Source: Rhea pennata (taxonomy: Eukaryota; Chordata; Aves; Rheiformes; Rheidae). From it: a stretch of 64,000 nucleotides of DNA. Below, piece by piece: positions 35,206 to 49,700 of the stretch. The position numbers were made by a program, and so were the translations under genes. The stretch spans positions 122,034,602 to 122,098,601 of the forward strand of contig NC_084665.1 in NCBI RefSeq assembly GCF_028389875.1, written 5' to 3'. Positions within the stretch are counted from its first letter, which is position 1, and each line of letters opens with the position of its first letter. The notes under the pieces are model-generated. The model searched no databases. It saw only the letters and a program-made list of their open reading frames with translations, and was not told where the DNA came from.

Positions 35206-35767
35206 TCCTCTTTCTATATTCGCTGCAATTTTTCCTCTTTCTGAGATCGCTCAGCTCTGGGGAGTTAGAGAAACAGCCCTGGCTGGTTCCAGCTGCTCCC
35301 ATGAGATGAAACCATGCTAAGAATGCATGGAGAAGAGATTTACACAGCTTCCTGGGTTAAGAGCCGTTTTCTGGTCCTTAGCAGAGTTGCAAAGGGAGAA
35401 GGGATTTCCCTGCGTCTGGGGTACACATTTCTCTGACTTGGGGATATCACTTAGAGGTTGACTGCTGGCTGGAAGTCCATGCCTGAAGCAATCCAGGAGG
35501 GAGAGCGGATTGCAGACAGTGCTGGGAAGTGGCAACAGTGAAAGAATGAGGCTGGCAGTTGAGAGAGTCGCCTGTCAGGTCTGTGTTTTATCTGTGCTAC
35601 TACCGCTACAGTTATTGTAATAATTTGTTGCTATTGATTAGCCTAAAGGCTAATGCTTAAGTTGTTTGAGGAGTCCTGACTTTGGTGGGTAATTTCATTT
35701 AAAGCAGTGTGGCAATTCACATGAGGGGAAGTTGGTTTCTCTTTATGTCCCCTCCTGATAGACATGA

Positions 35768-35769
<2 letters not shown>

Positions 35770-35799
<30 letters not shown>
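35770..35799 (+). repeat. T30 homopolymer
   Basis: Thirty uninterrupted T (poly(A) on the - strand). No recognisable retroposon body adjoins either side. Confidence 0.95.
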
Positions 35800-35803
<4 letters not shown>

Positions 35804-36300
35804 CCTTGTTCTTGCTAATGATATTTATTTAATCAGGATAATTAACACTGCTAAGCTATAGCATCTCTCTCATCAGCCAGGCTGTAAATAGGAATTTTAT
35901 GTAGCTGAAGAAACGGATCTGTGTTCTGTTCTTATTACATTTCTGGATAAGTTTTAAGATATCTCAGGAAGATCAGCACAGTGAAACGCCCTTTGACAAT
36001 AGCAATCTCTTTTCTTCATGGTGCAGTCAGAACAAACATTCAGACCCTTTCCTTCTGGGATTGCTCATTTCCTCTCTCTCCTAAAATAAAAACAATACTT
36101 CCCCCAAACCACAACCTCTGCAGTGCAGTGATGGACCCAGCCTCTTTCACCACGTCCCTCAGGCTTTGCACGGAACATTGTTTTCTCTTCTTCCTCCTCT
36201 AAGTTGCAACAGAGAGAAAGCAACAAAGAAACCCTTCTCATAGGCTGTTTTAGTGCTGTCAAAAATAATAACTAATGCTTACCCTGAATTTCGCTCAGTG

Positions 36301-36330
36301 TTTTTTCTTTCTTTCTTTCTTTTTTTTCTT
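36301..36330 (+). repeat. (TTTC)n pyrimidine tract
   Basis: TTTC repeats with flanking T runs, pure pyrimidine for about 30 bases. Confidence 0.85.
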
Positions 36331-38829
36331 CCAAAGGCTTCCATCCTTTATACTCATGGGAGAATGAGGTGCCTGGAAAAGAAATCACATTCAGTAAAAC
36401 AAACTATCATCAAGCAAACTGGAGGTACAGCCCTTGGGTCCTCTCAAGCCTGGGGCAATAGCCCCAGGTCTGCTTCAGCTATGAGGGGAGCATGTGGTTG
36501 AAGAAACTGTTACGGACCTCCTGCGTGTGCCCAGCTGCCCTACTGACCCCGACTAGGATGACTTCAAATAGTTTTGGGGCTGGGAGCTTGTACTTCCCCC
36601 TTAGTAACATTGCCTGTCTAAAGACTTTCTGATGTAGAAAGGTGAAGCAAAACATGCTTGATAGCACAAATCTTTCCCCCTCCTTGTAGATAGTGAATAC
36701 TGGAGTCATTAGTAAGAGAATAAAATATCTGGAGGTGCCACCTGGTACATCTGAACCTGCACATTTCCCTCGTGAGGGAGCTTCAGAGCAGTGTAAAATA
36801 ACACATGCTTTTGTCTGGGAAAGGCTGTGGATGAGGCTTGTGCCGTGTTCAGATGTCCTCCCCCTGTGGCTGGAGTGGGAGGGGGCAGGCACAGATGATG
36901 TGAGGCAGTTTGCCAGGCAAGGGCAACTTGGTCACCTAGGATGGTGTGCCCTAAACTGAAACTGGGTAGATTTTTAATAGCAGAGTTATAGTCTATTACT
37001 TTCAAGAGTGTTTTTACCTGATCCTGTTTGTGACTAGTTGGATAAAGTTACTCCTGGAAAGGAAGCCTTCATTTACACTTCTGTTCTCAAACATTGCGAT
37101 AACCTCAAGGAGCATCCAGAGGTTTTACCCACATCTGCAAAGCTTGCCAGCAGATCTTTTTGCTAAAACACTGCTTCAGCAAGTTGCTAGCCTGTCAGGC
37201 ATATGGTGGCTGCTATCCTGTGCCAGGCAGCAGACCCGGAGAGGGGCGAAGTTCCAGCTGGGACTGATGGGAGTGTTTTCTTTCAGCCTGGCTTGACAAC
37301 ATAGGGATTTGAGATGACCCCCTCCACTGTCCCTGTACCTCCCCTGCAGAGATGGTAGAGAATGAAACACTTCCAGCCCTTCCTTTACCCCTGGGGTGGT
37401 GTCCAGCTCTGTCCCCTCTGCTCCCTAGGCAAGTATTTGCTTGGTCCAAATTTTACACATTGCCTTACAAAGGGGCAAATCAGTCCAGTGCATCTTGAGC
37501 ATAAGTGACTTCAGAATTGGCTTTAACCTCAGACCTGTCCCTCTGTGAAAGAGTCTTCTGTTCATTTGAAAACCACTCTTTTGCTTTGGGGTTAGTGAGG
37601 GCTGCAGGTTGCTGTTAGCAGTGTGTTGGATGTTCCACAAGTATCCATGCCTGTTGGATGCCAGATTGCATTTTAAAGTCTCTCTCAGCCTTGTCGTTGT
37701 TGGAAATAGTACAAGGGTGCAGCTCTAGAGCGTATGGACACTGGGTGTGCTCGCCCAAGGGACCCAAGCTAGAAAATGGTGGAGGGAGATGGAGGCTGGT
37801 TAGATGTTTGACCCCTTGTTTCAGGGCCTTTCTAGCCCATGTCCTAGTGTACTTTTCTGGAGGAGGTGAGAGCTGCCTCCACCCCAACTCTGTGCTGTTG
37901 GTTTAATGGCAGTGCTGGCAGATGTGGAGGGAGCCTGCTTCTTTTCCCTGAACACTTGGCCTGGTGGTGTTGGGGCGAGAGTGAGGTCAAAACCCTTTTC
38001 TGCTCTTGAAGGAATGACTATCAAGGGACAATAACTTTCCATTTAGGGCTTTCATTTCCATTGGTGACAATGAGCCTGATTTGCATTGTAGAGAAGCTAT
38101 CATATTAATGGGGCCTGGCTCATGTGATAGCAAAGCTCAGCTGTGCTCCAGCCCCCATGGGATATGCAGTGAGAAGAGGGTCAGGAGCTTTCTGAGACAT
38201 TAGGAATGTGGAAAGCACACTTTTCACAAAAGAAATGTTCAGGGGGAAAGGCAGGGAAATACCCCTCTGATGGTATATTTAGAAAGATATAGAGCATGCA
38301 GGACATCAGTGGATACAAGCGGAAAGTTATTCTCCTGGGTCATCATCTGTCTAAGTCTTGCCTGGCGCCATCTGGGGAGCATCCAACCCTCCTGATGCCC
38401 AGCCAGCATGAAGCTTTGAAGGCTTCTGTACATTTTGAATGATCTGGTGTGGGCCATTTGTTTCTCACTCTAATGGCTTGTTCATGCTAGTGTTTCAGTG
38501 ATAAATCAGTGTTGGTGTTTCTAATGATGCATTTTAGGACTACTCTGGAAGTTTTAAAATCTACTGCAGTAAGATAAGGCTGCAGGTGAAACACCTTGGA
38601 GATTTGCTAGGAAGATGGGTATGGTGCTTTTTGCTTCTGACTTAACTCTAAATTTCCTAGCTTTACTTGAAAATTGTAACATTTCCTCCTCTTCTCCTTC
38701 CAGTTTTGGATTTCAGTCAGATTTCCAAGTAACACATTCAAGCACACTCAAATTTATTAAGAGTAACTCAGTTACTCAGTATTGATCATCTATGGCTGTA
38801 CAGACATTTACCATTGAGAATAAATACCA

Positions 38830-38880
38830 ATAGCATGATTTTGCAGACAGAGAAACTGAGGCACAGATCATGCCATCAGC
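38830..38880 (-). mobile_element. MIR/L2-like SINE fragment, - strand
   Basis: The + strand reads ATTTTGCAGACAGAGAAAC then TGAGGCACAGATCATGCC. This is the reverse complement of the MIR core (CTCTGTGCCTCAGTTTC...CTGTAAAAT) with one small gap. Only about 50 bases are convincing. Confidence 0.55.
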
Positions 38881-41639
38881 AATGGGATTCCTTTTTATTT
38901 AACTATACCAAAGACACTTTTACCTCACCTGAATGTTCCTTTGGACTTCTGGGGATGCTTCATCTGACTTGCGTTACGTCTATATCTGAGTACGTACCCT
39001 AGGATTGTTGTTTCCTCTCCATTTACCCGAGAAGGTCCAGACAACTAGCTTAAAATAGACAAATCCTGCTGGAAATCACTAAGCTGGGCAGCAATAAAGC
39101 TGACATCCTGATTTCCAGCCCATTTCCTGTGCCATATTTAGTTCTTAGCACTTTGTTGATACACAGTGGAGATCCTAACAGGATGGAGAGGTAGGGAACT
39201 GGAGTACGCTCTGTTAGCGTCTTTACAAGTACAGTTTACCCAGTGGATGGCTAGCCTTGTAATTGCTCCACCATGAGGAATGGTAGGTAATACTTCTTGT
39301 GTGGCTCTGATGGAGTTAGACTAGTGCTCACTAGCTTCAAAACTAAATTTCTGTCCTCTTCCATTTAAAACACTGGTGCAGATGCTAAAGAATAACTCTG
39401 ATCCTTTTGTACCCTACTGATCGCTCCATTATGTTATATAGTGACCAGTTCTGCCTTCCTCCTTCCTTCCAACACAGCAGGGAAATAGGTGTAATAGAAG
39501 AGACCGAGGAAAAATCACTACAAAACCCTCTAAGGCTTTGCTCCCTTTCCTTTCATGGACTCGAGCTTATCTGTCTCAGACTCTGCAGCATGAGGACACT
39601 CATGTAACAAGCCTAATGATCAAACCTGGAAGAGACTGACTTCAGTGGCTTAAGATTAGTGCATTTTTGACTACTTTTTTATTTTATAGCCTAGTGATAT
39701 TCACTAGTTGTTTCGATGTATGTACCATCCTCTGTCCTTATAATTGCACTGCCTCTTTCTGTGAGCAAAATGGCATTCATGCAACCTGAGGATTTGTTTT
39801 CTTGGGCGTTGCAAAACGAACTAGGTATAAATACTGCAATTAGGAGGTGATGGGCTAATCTCATTAGTGGATGGAAGAAAACATTGGGGTCAGTGGGTTG
39901 GATAATGAAATCTGAAGATAATTTTGATGTGCCAGATGGCCTGGCATAGTGGTTGCCCTAATTTGGAAGGAAGGAGAGCCAATAGTACCTTGGAAGAACA
40001 AAAGCCGTAGCAAGAGGCATGTGGTTTCTCTGAGCTAAAAAACTGTTTCTCTGATGTCCTGGTTGAGTGCAGGCCTGTGGGAGTCATCCAGGCCTGCTGT
40101 GTTTTTTTGGCCTTTTGGGCCTATTTTGGACAGAAGGCAGCCAGTAAGAGAAGGCCTCCCATAAAAGTTAATGAGGCATTGACAGTACATTGCTGTACCA
40201 GTGGCTTGGCAAGAAGAAATAATCCAGACATCTCCATCTCACTTGTCTGGAAAAGGCTAATAATTTAAATTATCTTTGTTCTTTAGGGCAGGTTATCTTC
40301 ATGGCATCCCCTTTCCCACAAATGTAGAGTTAGGAGTCATAAATCCTGATATTTGTTTCCTGGGACAAGACTGTAGGCTCTTCCAGTGTAATGCTTTACT
40401 TGGGCTCAGTTTCTCGTGTTCTGGGGTCAGTCCTTTCATCCCCACTGAAGTAGACAAAAAACATTGGTTATGTGGCTAAAAAAACACAACAGCTAAAAAT
40501 AATAATCACAATTTTCAAAAGTGCATACTCTGAGATAGAAATGCTTTTTCCCCTTGGCCCAACGTGAGATACTTCTAGCAGATTTTTCTTCCAGAAAGGT
40601 TTCCCTTTGGGCATGTTTATTTCAGTTCATCTCCAGTGTGCTTGGCATTGAACAAGCAAACTGTAAACGGAGGTACTTCACATCCTGGGTCTCTCTGCAA
40701 GACTGTAGCCCAAGTGATTCTCCAAAGGTAAATAGGAGAAAGTTAGGTGCAGTTGTCCTCCTTCCTGCTTTGCTCCATGCTTGACGTGAACACTCATTTA
40801 CCCCCACCAATATTTTTTCCTAGAACTGAACAATGAGCAGAATTTGCCAAGCTTGGCTGTATTGCATAAAACAAGAGCAGAGGAAATCCAGCTGCATATG
40901 TAGCCACCTTTCCTGGCAGCACTCTAGTGCTATTTTTTACTTTTTAGTGAGCATGAGGTGCGGGAAGAGGCCAGTACTGGGCTCTGGGCCATAGCAGCAA
41001 CTCTACTGATTAGTGCTGAAGCTTGGAACAGTCTGATAAAAGCTCTTAGTTCTTTAAAGCAGTGTCCAGAATAGTAGCCAGACTCATTTGGCTGTTAAAT
41101 AATAAAAAGTGTACTTGTGATAAAAATCCGTATTGAAAAATATGCTTGTAACTGGGATTCAGCCAGTCAGTGCTCTGTATCTCCTGGTGAGAGGGAAAGG
41201 AGGAACATTTTCTTTGCAGTAAATTAGCATGTTTAGTATTATGAAAGCTTAATGGGCCGAATCTTTGGTAAATGTAAAATATCATAATTTGACAGCAGTG
41301 ATGCTGCACTGATAATGATGGATTGTATACAACCTGATAGTAGCTCAAGAGTGCAGATTACTGAATAAACATAGCTGAAATGCACTCCTAGGATCCTTAT
41401 GGACTCTAATTTTTCAGCCCTTATCTGGGCTCATATTGATATCAAACCTAGCACTTATTATATACACCAAAAATGCCTTTTGCACTGGAGCACTTCAAAA
41501 CAATATATACAGTTCTGTAACTGCCAAGGTAATGTCTTCCTACAAGTGCACAGTGTGTTGGAAGTAGAATTTAATGTGAAAGCATTAATTTGGCAGGTGT
41601 CTTCCTCCTCATGCAAAGGTCTTAGATTCAGCTACTGAA

Positions 41640-41830
41640 ATGGCCCCAAGAAGGAGAGCCAACTGCCTGGCGGTCCAAAGAGCGAAGGCACTTAGCAGCA
41701 GCAGGGAAAGTCCCCGAGGAGACGCAGCTGCGGGGCAAGCCACTATAAATCACCGTGGCCCCCGCTGGCAGGCAGAGCAGAGCGGAGATTGATGGGATGG
41801 GTGAGGGAGCAGAGACAAGGAGAGTTCAAG
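41640..41830 (+). promoter_or_regulatory. Candidate TATA-type promoter / first-exon patch
   Basis: A locally GC-richer block in AT-rich surroundings. It has TATAAAT at 41744-41750, purine-rich GGCAGAGCAGAGCGGAG about 25-40 bases further on, and a good splice-donor match, GG|GTGAGG, at 41801. A second CpG-richer stretch lies at 42265-42330. The spacing would suit a TATA promoter with a short untranslated first exon. No coding follows, so this is a weak inference. Confidence 0.25.
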
Positions 41831-44800
41831 CATCACCCTGACCCGCATGGAGGAAAATAGCCTCAACCCTCAGCAAGGCTTGATTGAAGCCTGCTGTTCC
41901 CCTGAAGGGGAAAGGTCAGGCTCTGCTTTGTCAGGCACCCTCAAACAAAAACCCTGTTTATACAGGACCCACCCTCGTACCTTGTGAGGTGGAGGGTAAA
42001 TGGGCTTGGAGATGTTGAATGCTCTTCTCTCCAGTAATGTTTGTGTGAAAGAGCAATGGAAATTCAGATTGGGCTGGCAGTAAAAGCCTGGATGCAAGTG
42101 GACAGGGAAAAACCCCACATAAACATTAACTGGAATTAGTCTCCTTAAGTGTTATATTAATGATCCAGAAATGATGATCTTCAGCACTTTGGTTTCTCTT
42201 CAGGAGTGGTGGGATATGTTGGAGGGTGGCAGCTATTGCCAGCACATGCTTGAAATTACACCTCATGTGGTGCGCTGCGGTGCGTGTCCCCGCACAGCTG
42301 CAGACTGAGTGCAGCGCCGGGTGCTGCTGCTACCTGGAAGAGGAGGGTTCCACTCTGCATTACCAGCTCTGTGCCATGCGTACCTGCAAGGTCCCAGGGC
42401 AAAGCTTTGCAAGCCCTGATGGCTCAGCTGGAAGTGAGATGTAAATATACCATGTACTGCAGACCTGTAGTCCAAGGGGCAATCTTCTAGACCAGAGGCG
42501 TCTGAACTCGCAACGCTGGAGGTCTCTGCCAAAAAAATTCACCTCTGCTCCCAGGAATCCTCTTTCTTGAAGGTCCCCTGACATGTTAGCAGGGAATAGC
42601 TGCTGGCCATCTGAACTGTTGAGGTGACGTATTCCCTGCGACAGCCTTCTGGTGACTGTGCCCCCTGTGACGTGATGGACACTTGTCCAAGCATTGAATG
42701 ATACAAATATGTGGGCCTATCACAAGTGTATACCCACTTACATGACAGAAATATGGATATTGGAAATTGGATATGGCTCCCAAGTCCTGTCCTGCGTCTG
42801 GTTTGTGCTCCCCTGGTTAGAAATGCTGTTTGAGAAGAGGCACTACCAGGGAAGCCCTGGGGAGACCACGTGACTTGGTCTAACTGAAACTCCTATATGA
42901 ACTATCTCTCCTATTTACCAAAAAAAAAAACCCAGCTAGCAGTTCAGGAGCCAACACACGTGTGACTTGGATGTTCCCATCACACGAGTGTGGGTGTGGA
43001 AACAGCTTCACTCATCTGATTTTTAATGTACCACCAGACGTCTATCAGAGCCCTTCCAGCTGCTTTCCAACCTCTCTCCTCCCTTTCTGCCCTGACACAG
43101 AGGAGAAGCTGAACCGAGTACAGTTCAGCCAGGCATGGGCAATCTGGTACCCCTGCTCCACTCCTGCCTGGCTTTTATCTATCTGAAAGTTACCAGTACA
43201 GAATACATTGATTAATGGCCCAGTAAATTAACTGGCAGCTGCTGCAGGTTGCTTTGCAGCTAATGGTTGCAAAAAGCTGTTGGAATGGAAAAGCGTAACC
43301 AAGTACCAACTTACTAGGCTGTGACAGTGTCTGCTGTGCGCCAGACTTTTTCCAAACAGGAAGGAAAACAAAGACGTTTCACTGAGCAATGCTGCCGACA
43401 GACTGACTCACAGCCGGGGTGGAGGGAGAGGTGTAAAGCCCCAAACTAGGGGGAAAATCCAAATGTGTAGTTTGAACACAAACTTGGTGTTTGAGGACAA
43501 CTTTTCAGATAATGCAGTCTTCATCACAGGATTGTAAGTTAAAATTGTGTTTGATTCCATTTTACAGTTGATTATATGGTGTTTCATGTATTGTGGAGGA
43601 GACCAAATTCTGCCCAAAGCCCAGCCTGTGAAAGTCTTTCTGCTGCTCGCTCTTCTCAGTTTAAGCAAGGCAGCATAGGTGCAACTATAAAGAAAGTATA
43701 GACTGCAGTTTTGCCAACTGCTGCTGAGGCACCAGCTTTTCCCAGCTCTCCAGAAATCACTTTCTGATCAATAATCAGAGCAAAAGCTAGCAAATACAGC
43801 CTATTCCCTATCTATGACCAACGGACTGCTGATGTTAAATATCAAAAGCAAGAAGTTGTCGTTGTCCTGTGACAAATCTAGGTTCTGGTCTGTGTGGGAA
43901 AAGAAAAGTGCCATCAAGAAAGAAAGAAAAAGATTAGACTAGCTGATTACACATTGCATGAAATAAAAGATATAGTATGTTTTTAAAATGTTATTGAGAG
44001 CCTCCCCTCATTTGCCTGATACATTCGGTCAGCTCCTTTGTCTGAACCCCATTATTTTGTTTCTCTGGTTTTGTAAAAGGAGTTAATGAGGCTTGTTTGG
44101 GTTTTCTAGGTTTTACAGGAAATACAGTAAAATGCCTTGCTCTCCTCAGGTCAGAGGTGGTTGGTTGTGGGCAAAGGCTGCTTTGCAATGACCTGGGCCT
44201 TCCTGGACTGGGGAACTGGCATTTAGCTTCCTCCACCTTTGCTGTTTTTGCATTTCCTTACTGGGCAATAGAGAGGGAGAAGCAGCCCTAGAAGTCAGTT
44301 CATCCCAGCAGTCTTCAAAATGCCAAGACTGTATGTAGGATCTTAGATCCTAACTTCTTGGTTGATTTTGGTGCGAAGTAGAGATTTTAAAGCAGGACTA
44401 AAGAGCCTAAATATCGTATTGAATCTGGGTCTGAGCTCATGCCAGCTGAGCTCAGTGGATGGTTTTCCTTCCCAGTGATGGTAATGGGACAAAACTTCAC
44501 TATAGGAGTCTAATTTTATCAAACAGGAAATCTGATTTTAAGGCTTCTGTGATTAAAAGTGCTGCAGCATTGTAGTACAAGATCTTCCTCTGCTGGTTCA
44601 AAGCTGTTAAAACAGAGTTTGATGGATTGAACTTTATATTCATAAGAGCTGTCCTGTTCTGCATTCAGGGGCAAAGGGAGATGCTACAGCAGTTATGGAA
44701 GGGACCTACAGAGAGCAGGTTCCCAGCCTGCTCCTGGCTCTGTGGCTCTTTCCCCGCTGCTTGCCCTGTTGTCACTCTGCCCACCATGGGAAAATGTCTG

Positions 44801-46680
44801 CCTTCATGTGAGAAGGCTTCTGTATGGGGATATAAAATACCTGAGAAGTGGAAATAGCTGCAATGTGCTGCTGATTTACCTGGAGCAACTGTGAACTGTA
44901 GTCATTCCTGGGGAGGAGCAATCTGACCAAGGCACTGTGGAGCAAAGTTTTTGGAGGTAAGAGTCAGAGATGCAGCAAGGCAAGCATCTGCTCACTTGCT
45001 GGATGCTAAGGATTCTTCAAAGAGCAATGAAAGACCTAGAATATTTCACCTAAAAGACATCCCTGTGACTTTCCACACACATTGTACCTCCAAGGTTGTT
45101 GACCAGTAGGATGCAATATAGGAAAATAATGTTAACTTTACTATTTTGTTGGATCACCAACTCTCTGCCAGAGTGTATCCGCTTTTGCTCATGCCATTTC
45201 ACTGGGTGCAGTTAGTTTAGGGAGCAGCCATCTGGCCTCAAAGGGCTCTGACTGATAGAGTGAGAGTGTGTCTGCTCAGAAATGAGGAGCATTGGCAGTG
45301 CAGTTTGTGTGCTCTGTGTCGGCAGCTCTGATAAAAGCTATCGTCTCTGCCCACAAGCTTGCTTTCCTTCCATCCACAGACAATCCCAACTGTAATGTTG
45401 CTGCTGCTACTCAGGGTGAAAAAGCAGTGTAAATGCATTCAAGACTCAGTGGCTCCAAAGGAAGATACTCAACAGGAATCTTTCCCAATATCTGGGAGAA
45501 CTTTGAATTCAGCCCTCAGTTCATCTTCCCTAGGCACTCAGTCCTTTAGCACCACCTCTAAAAGATTAAACACTGTTCTTCTGTTTGGAAGGCCAGAAGA
45601 GTTTGAAGTGCTGAAGGAAAGGAGAAGAGCATCCCAGTGGCTAACCCAACAGATCTTTACTTATACACAGCCATGCCTCACATGGGCTTATTTGAAGACA
45701 AGCTTGCAGCCCTCATGTTTGCCTTGTCTTTGCATAATGTATGACTTGTCTTAGCTAAACAACATAAATTGGCTGTGTTAAATTGCATTTGTGCCTGTTT
45801 CTGATGGGTTTAAGGTGCCTATTTCAAGTGGCCGTAGAGAAAGATGAGTTACTTACACCTTGTTTAAATGGCCAGCACAGGCTCGCTGCCCCTAAGTAGT
45901 CCAGATTAGTGCATAGCTGAGAGAGTTCTGGCACAGGGCCATGAGGACAGATTATTCACTGTACTTTGAAAGGGTGTTGGGTTTCTGGAGCTGACCTTTT
46001 GGGTGGATAAATGGGAGGATTAGCTGCTAAGGAAGCAATTATCCACTCTCTATAATTAATATCTCCTTCTTTATTCTCTGGTGTTACTTGACCTGGAACC
46101 AGAACCTGTTCGTGTTGCCAGCTTTTTGTAATTACTGCCTTTAAAAGGAGGGCTACAGTACCAGGCGTTTAGAAGTCAGTGTGGAGAGCAAGAACACAAG
46201 GGTGAAGTTATTGAATCAAGCTCCAGTGTCTAAAACAATGGGGAATGGGATGATTAAAGACTGTAGTTTTATCCCTGAGGTAACTCTCTACCCTTTAATG
46301 CCACTGTGTCTTTTGACATGAAGATTAAATATGCTGCTATTCTTCTTAAACAAAGCCTGCCCTGTCAATAAAGCAAACAGGTGCCTAATGCTTCTGCACT
46401 TGCCTTTTTAAAGGTTGCCTTTCCCATTAATTTTACTGTTTTCAGCTGTCACAGTTTAAAATGTCATCTTGATCAGGTGCAACTAGAGATTGTCACTCTA
46501 GACTAGCATTTCCTATTTACAAACCCAGACAGATGTAGTCAGATGTGGATATCATCATTCCAAGAGGAGGATGTATTCATTTTGTCCTGCTTTAAAAAGT
46601 AATCTTGAATTCCTTAGTTATCTTCTGGTCTATTTTGAGATATTTATAGTGCCCAATGCTATTGCAGAGGAGGCTGAAAC

Positions 46681-46684
<4 letters not shown>
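41831..46684. other. Non-coding stretch
   Basis: No exon or transposon recognised. There is a CpG-richer patch at 42265-42330 (GGTGCGCTGCGGTGCGTG) and a short GAAA tract at about 43917-43931. The + open frame 45359-45754 (131 codons) has no recognisable features. Confidence 0.45.

Positions 46685-46713
<29 letters not shown>
46685..46713 (+). repeat. A29 homopolymer
   Basis: Twenty-nine uninterrupted A. It could be the tail of an old retrocopy, but the sequence before it is not recognisable. Confidence 0.95.
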
Positions 46714-46715
<2 letters not shown>

Positions 46716-49700
46716 TTTCTGGGAGCACTCAATCTGGGTGTGCATCTGGCTGTTCTTTTTAAAGGAATTTGATTTTTAAGAACAGAGCAATAGCTCAGCC
46801 AAAATTCAGATCTTTCCCGAAGCATTCTAGTTAAACTCTCAAAAGTTAAAATCACTTTTGAAAAAAAGCCTAAGGAAAATAAGCTTATAAAATATGTAGA
46901 TATAAGGTTAATATTTAACTTTTTAAGTTTCTAAAGGGATTAGATGGGGGTTTTAAAATATGCTTGTAAGTTGTTCAGTTTTCTCTCGGAGATTTGTTGC
47001 AGGTTCTTACTTGAAGCTCTTGCTGAGGATTAATGTCCTGTCCCTATGGGTGTGCTTCATTTAAGCATGATAGGTAGGAGTTAGTTCTCCCCTTCACTGT
47101 ATTTTGAGATGAAGGGAAATCACAATTAAAAATTAAGAAAAATTTAATCTTTTTATTGGATACATATTTGATAACAAGACAGCAAGACTTCAGGCTGTGC
47201 TATCTGAATGCCAAGGATTATCAAGGAGATTGTCACTTAAGTGAAAAGTCATTAGGGGAATGCCACCTGGTTTCAGTGCATGATGAGGTTTGAGTAGCCA
47301 AGGGGGACTTTGCACAGCACATAGATAAACAGGAGAATCACATAAGTGCATGGTTAAATCATGCACAGCAATCCACTTGTGGGATTATCTTCCTGCCTAC
47401 CACACACACAAAGTCAAAACAAACTAAAAAGGGTAGAATGCTTGCAGTGTAGAACTTACTGTGCAGAGGAGAAGACCTCCAAAGTTGTCTCCCAGGGACC
47501 ACATCTGATACAGAGCCAATCTGTCAAATGGTCTTCTGTGGAGCACTAACTCTAGTAAACTAGCACCCAAGAATCTGTTTACTAGGGCTTGAGTGAACAG
47601 AAAGTCTCTTTGGATGGTCAGAAATAAAGCAGAAGAATTCCATTTGTGACCTACAGTCTCCCTGATTGTGCAAGGGAGGCTGAATTACCAGGGAAAACAC
47701 CTTCCATGGCTGCTGCAGACACTAGAAAATACCATATTTTGGTAGAAGAGGGTCTCTTAACTGCTACTAATACTGTAGTATCCTTCTCAGAGTTGTGCCC
47801 CTACCGCTGCTTTGGGAGGAAGATGCAGGTTTGTTTGTCTGAGCTCAGTGGGAGAACAGCTGAATTAGCCTGACTTAACCCAGTACAGTTTGAGAACCTG
47901 GGGACTGCCATAATATCCTTAGGGCAAATTGAACTTACAGATAAACATTGACAGTGCAGATTCAGAAGAAGAAAAACATGCGGGGAATGTGAAAGCCAAA
48001 TAGCCTGTTGCTCTTGTAGATTAGTAAGATGCTGCCTTTTATTAAAGCAAAGAGGTCACTGTGTGTTGTTGTAAAGGCTGTTTGCCTTGATTTTCATGAC
48101 ACACAGGGAAGAGTCTGCAAGGAAGCTTTAATTAATTTTTAGTTATCTCTGATTAAACTGATTCAAGTCAAATAATAAATTAACTTAATACAAATAATCT
48201 GTTAATTGACCATGACTAGGTAGTAGTCATGATAGTTTATAGTACTCATCATTTCTTAGTTCCTGTGTAGTACTTGCACATCCTGTGCCAACACATCTTT
48301 TCCTATAGCAGGCCTACTCCAGTGGATGCTTCTGCCTTAATGTGTTCAGACCAGAACATTCTTTTGAAGTGAATTTCCTCTGTCTCAGTTCATATGGTGT
48401 ATAGCTGTCTCTGTAAGTCCTGTTGGCCAGAAGTTTCCATTTGGAAAGAAAACTCAAATCCCAGTGATGGGAGTTGATATTTGACCTCCCTAAGTTGCCA
48501 GCAAAACAAAAACATGTGATCCCGTGATGCCTGCTGTTTTGTATTCCCACCAATGATGCCTCCCAACACCTCAATGCCACTGTGGTCTCCTGCTTTCTAC
48601 TCAGCTCTTCCAGAAGGTCTTTTTGATTCCTTTTGACACGTGCAGCCCTCTACTTGCCTCAGTGTTAATTCTGCAGTCTCTCTCCCTCCAAATATTCAAC
48701 AGTTGCAAATTGTGACATTTACTTTAACAATAATCATTACTTGTAAGGAGAAATAAGTAAAGTTAGAGTTAATTCACTCTGTATTTGGGTGTATGATCTG
48801 TTAGTGGTACTCAAGATACCTCTGAATTTTTTCACAGGGGTTAAAATACACTTTAAAAGTAAGTAAAGGAGGGATTCTCCCATAATCCCCTATCTCCAGG
48901 AGATGGAGCTCCAAGAAAAACACTAAGTACTGTTGCATTTGGAAGTTAAATTGCTAAGGTTAGCAACACTAATTCTATGTTTCTGGCTGGGAAGACTTGT
49001 CAACGGCTCAATTACCAATAGTTAATCTCATTTCTTATTCAAGAAGTGTAGTGATAGGAACTGTGAGGAGAAAAATACACTCGTTTGCCTCAGCTAGGGA
49101 GAGTCTGGGCCTGCATCCAGTTGTGAGTAATGGTTGCTGGAAACAAGGCATGAGCCCTTAACGAGAAGAGTAATTAACTATTAGTGTAGCTTATGAAGAT
49201 ATGCCGCAGCTTTTTGCATGCTCAGAGCTTTTGAACCCAAAATACAGGACCTTACTGAGTGAATACTTCATTTTGAAGTTACTGAGCTTAGTGAAGGATC
49301 TGTCGCATGAGGACCTAAGACCTACATTATGGTGGCGGTCTAGCTAAAAAGGCTTAATAGCATAGCCTAGCTTTGAAATCTCAGTAATTGGGTTGCATGC
49401 ATGGATGTGAAGTTAGAATTTGGTCTTTACTGATTAAGAACATTTATACTGAAGGGACCCTACGCATTTGGAATTTGAATAGAATGACCGCTTTTGGCTC
49501 TGACAGCTTTCAAAAGTCCTGAAAGAGCTGAAACCCTTCACTCAGGAAGAAGCTGCCGATCCTGAATGCTTCTGCTCCTTCCCAAACTTGCCTGACTATG
49601 CCCTGCTGAGGGGCTTTGCCTGAAAAGGCTCTTTCCTTGCTGAGTGGCAGCTGGCTGCACACACCGGCAGCATAACGGCATCCTGGGCTGAGAGCTGAGG

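Larger units (their letters stand above)
34091..41639. other. Non-coding stretch with duplications and simple repeats
   Basis: No exon recognised. It contains the 42-bp duplication at 34576-34659, a CT/TA complex at 35119-35205, a T30 tract at 35770-35799, a TTTC tract at 36301-36330 and a - strand MIR piece at 38830-38880. The largest open frame (- strand 36892-36479, 137 codons) shows no family features. Confidence 0.5.

Noticed and set aside
36479-36892. 137-codon - strand open frame overlapped by other frames on both strands
   Set aside because: No family resemblance and no regulatory context.
45359-45754. 131-codon + strand open frame
   Set aside because: No recognisable motif. The N-terminal Leu run is too short for a clear signal peptide, and no exon context is seen.
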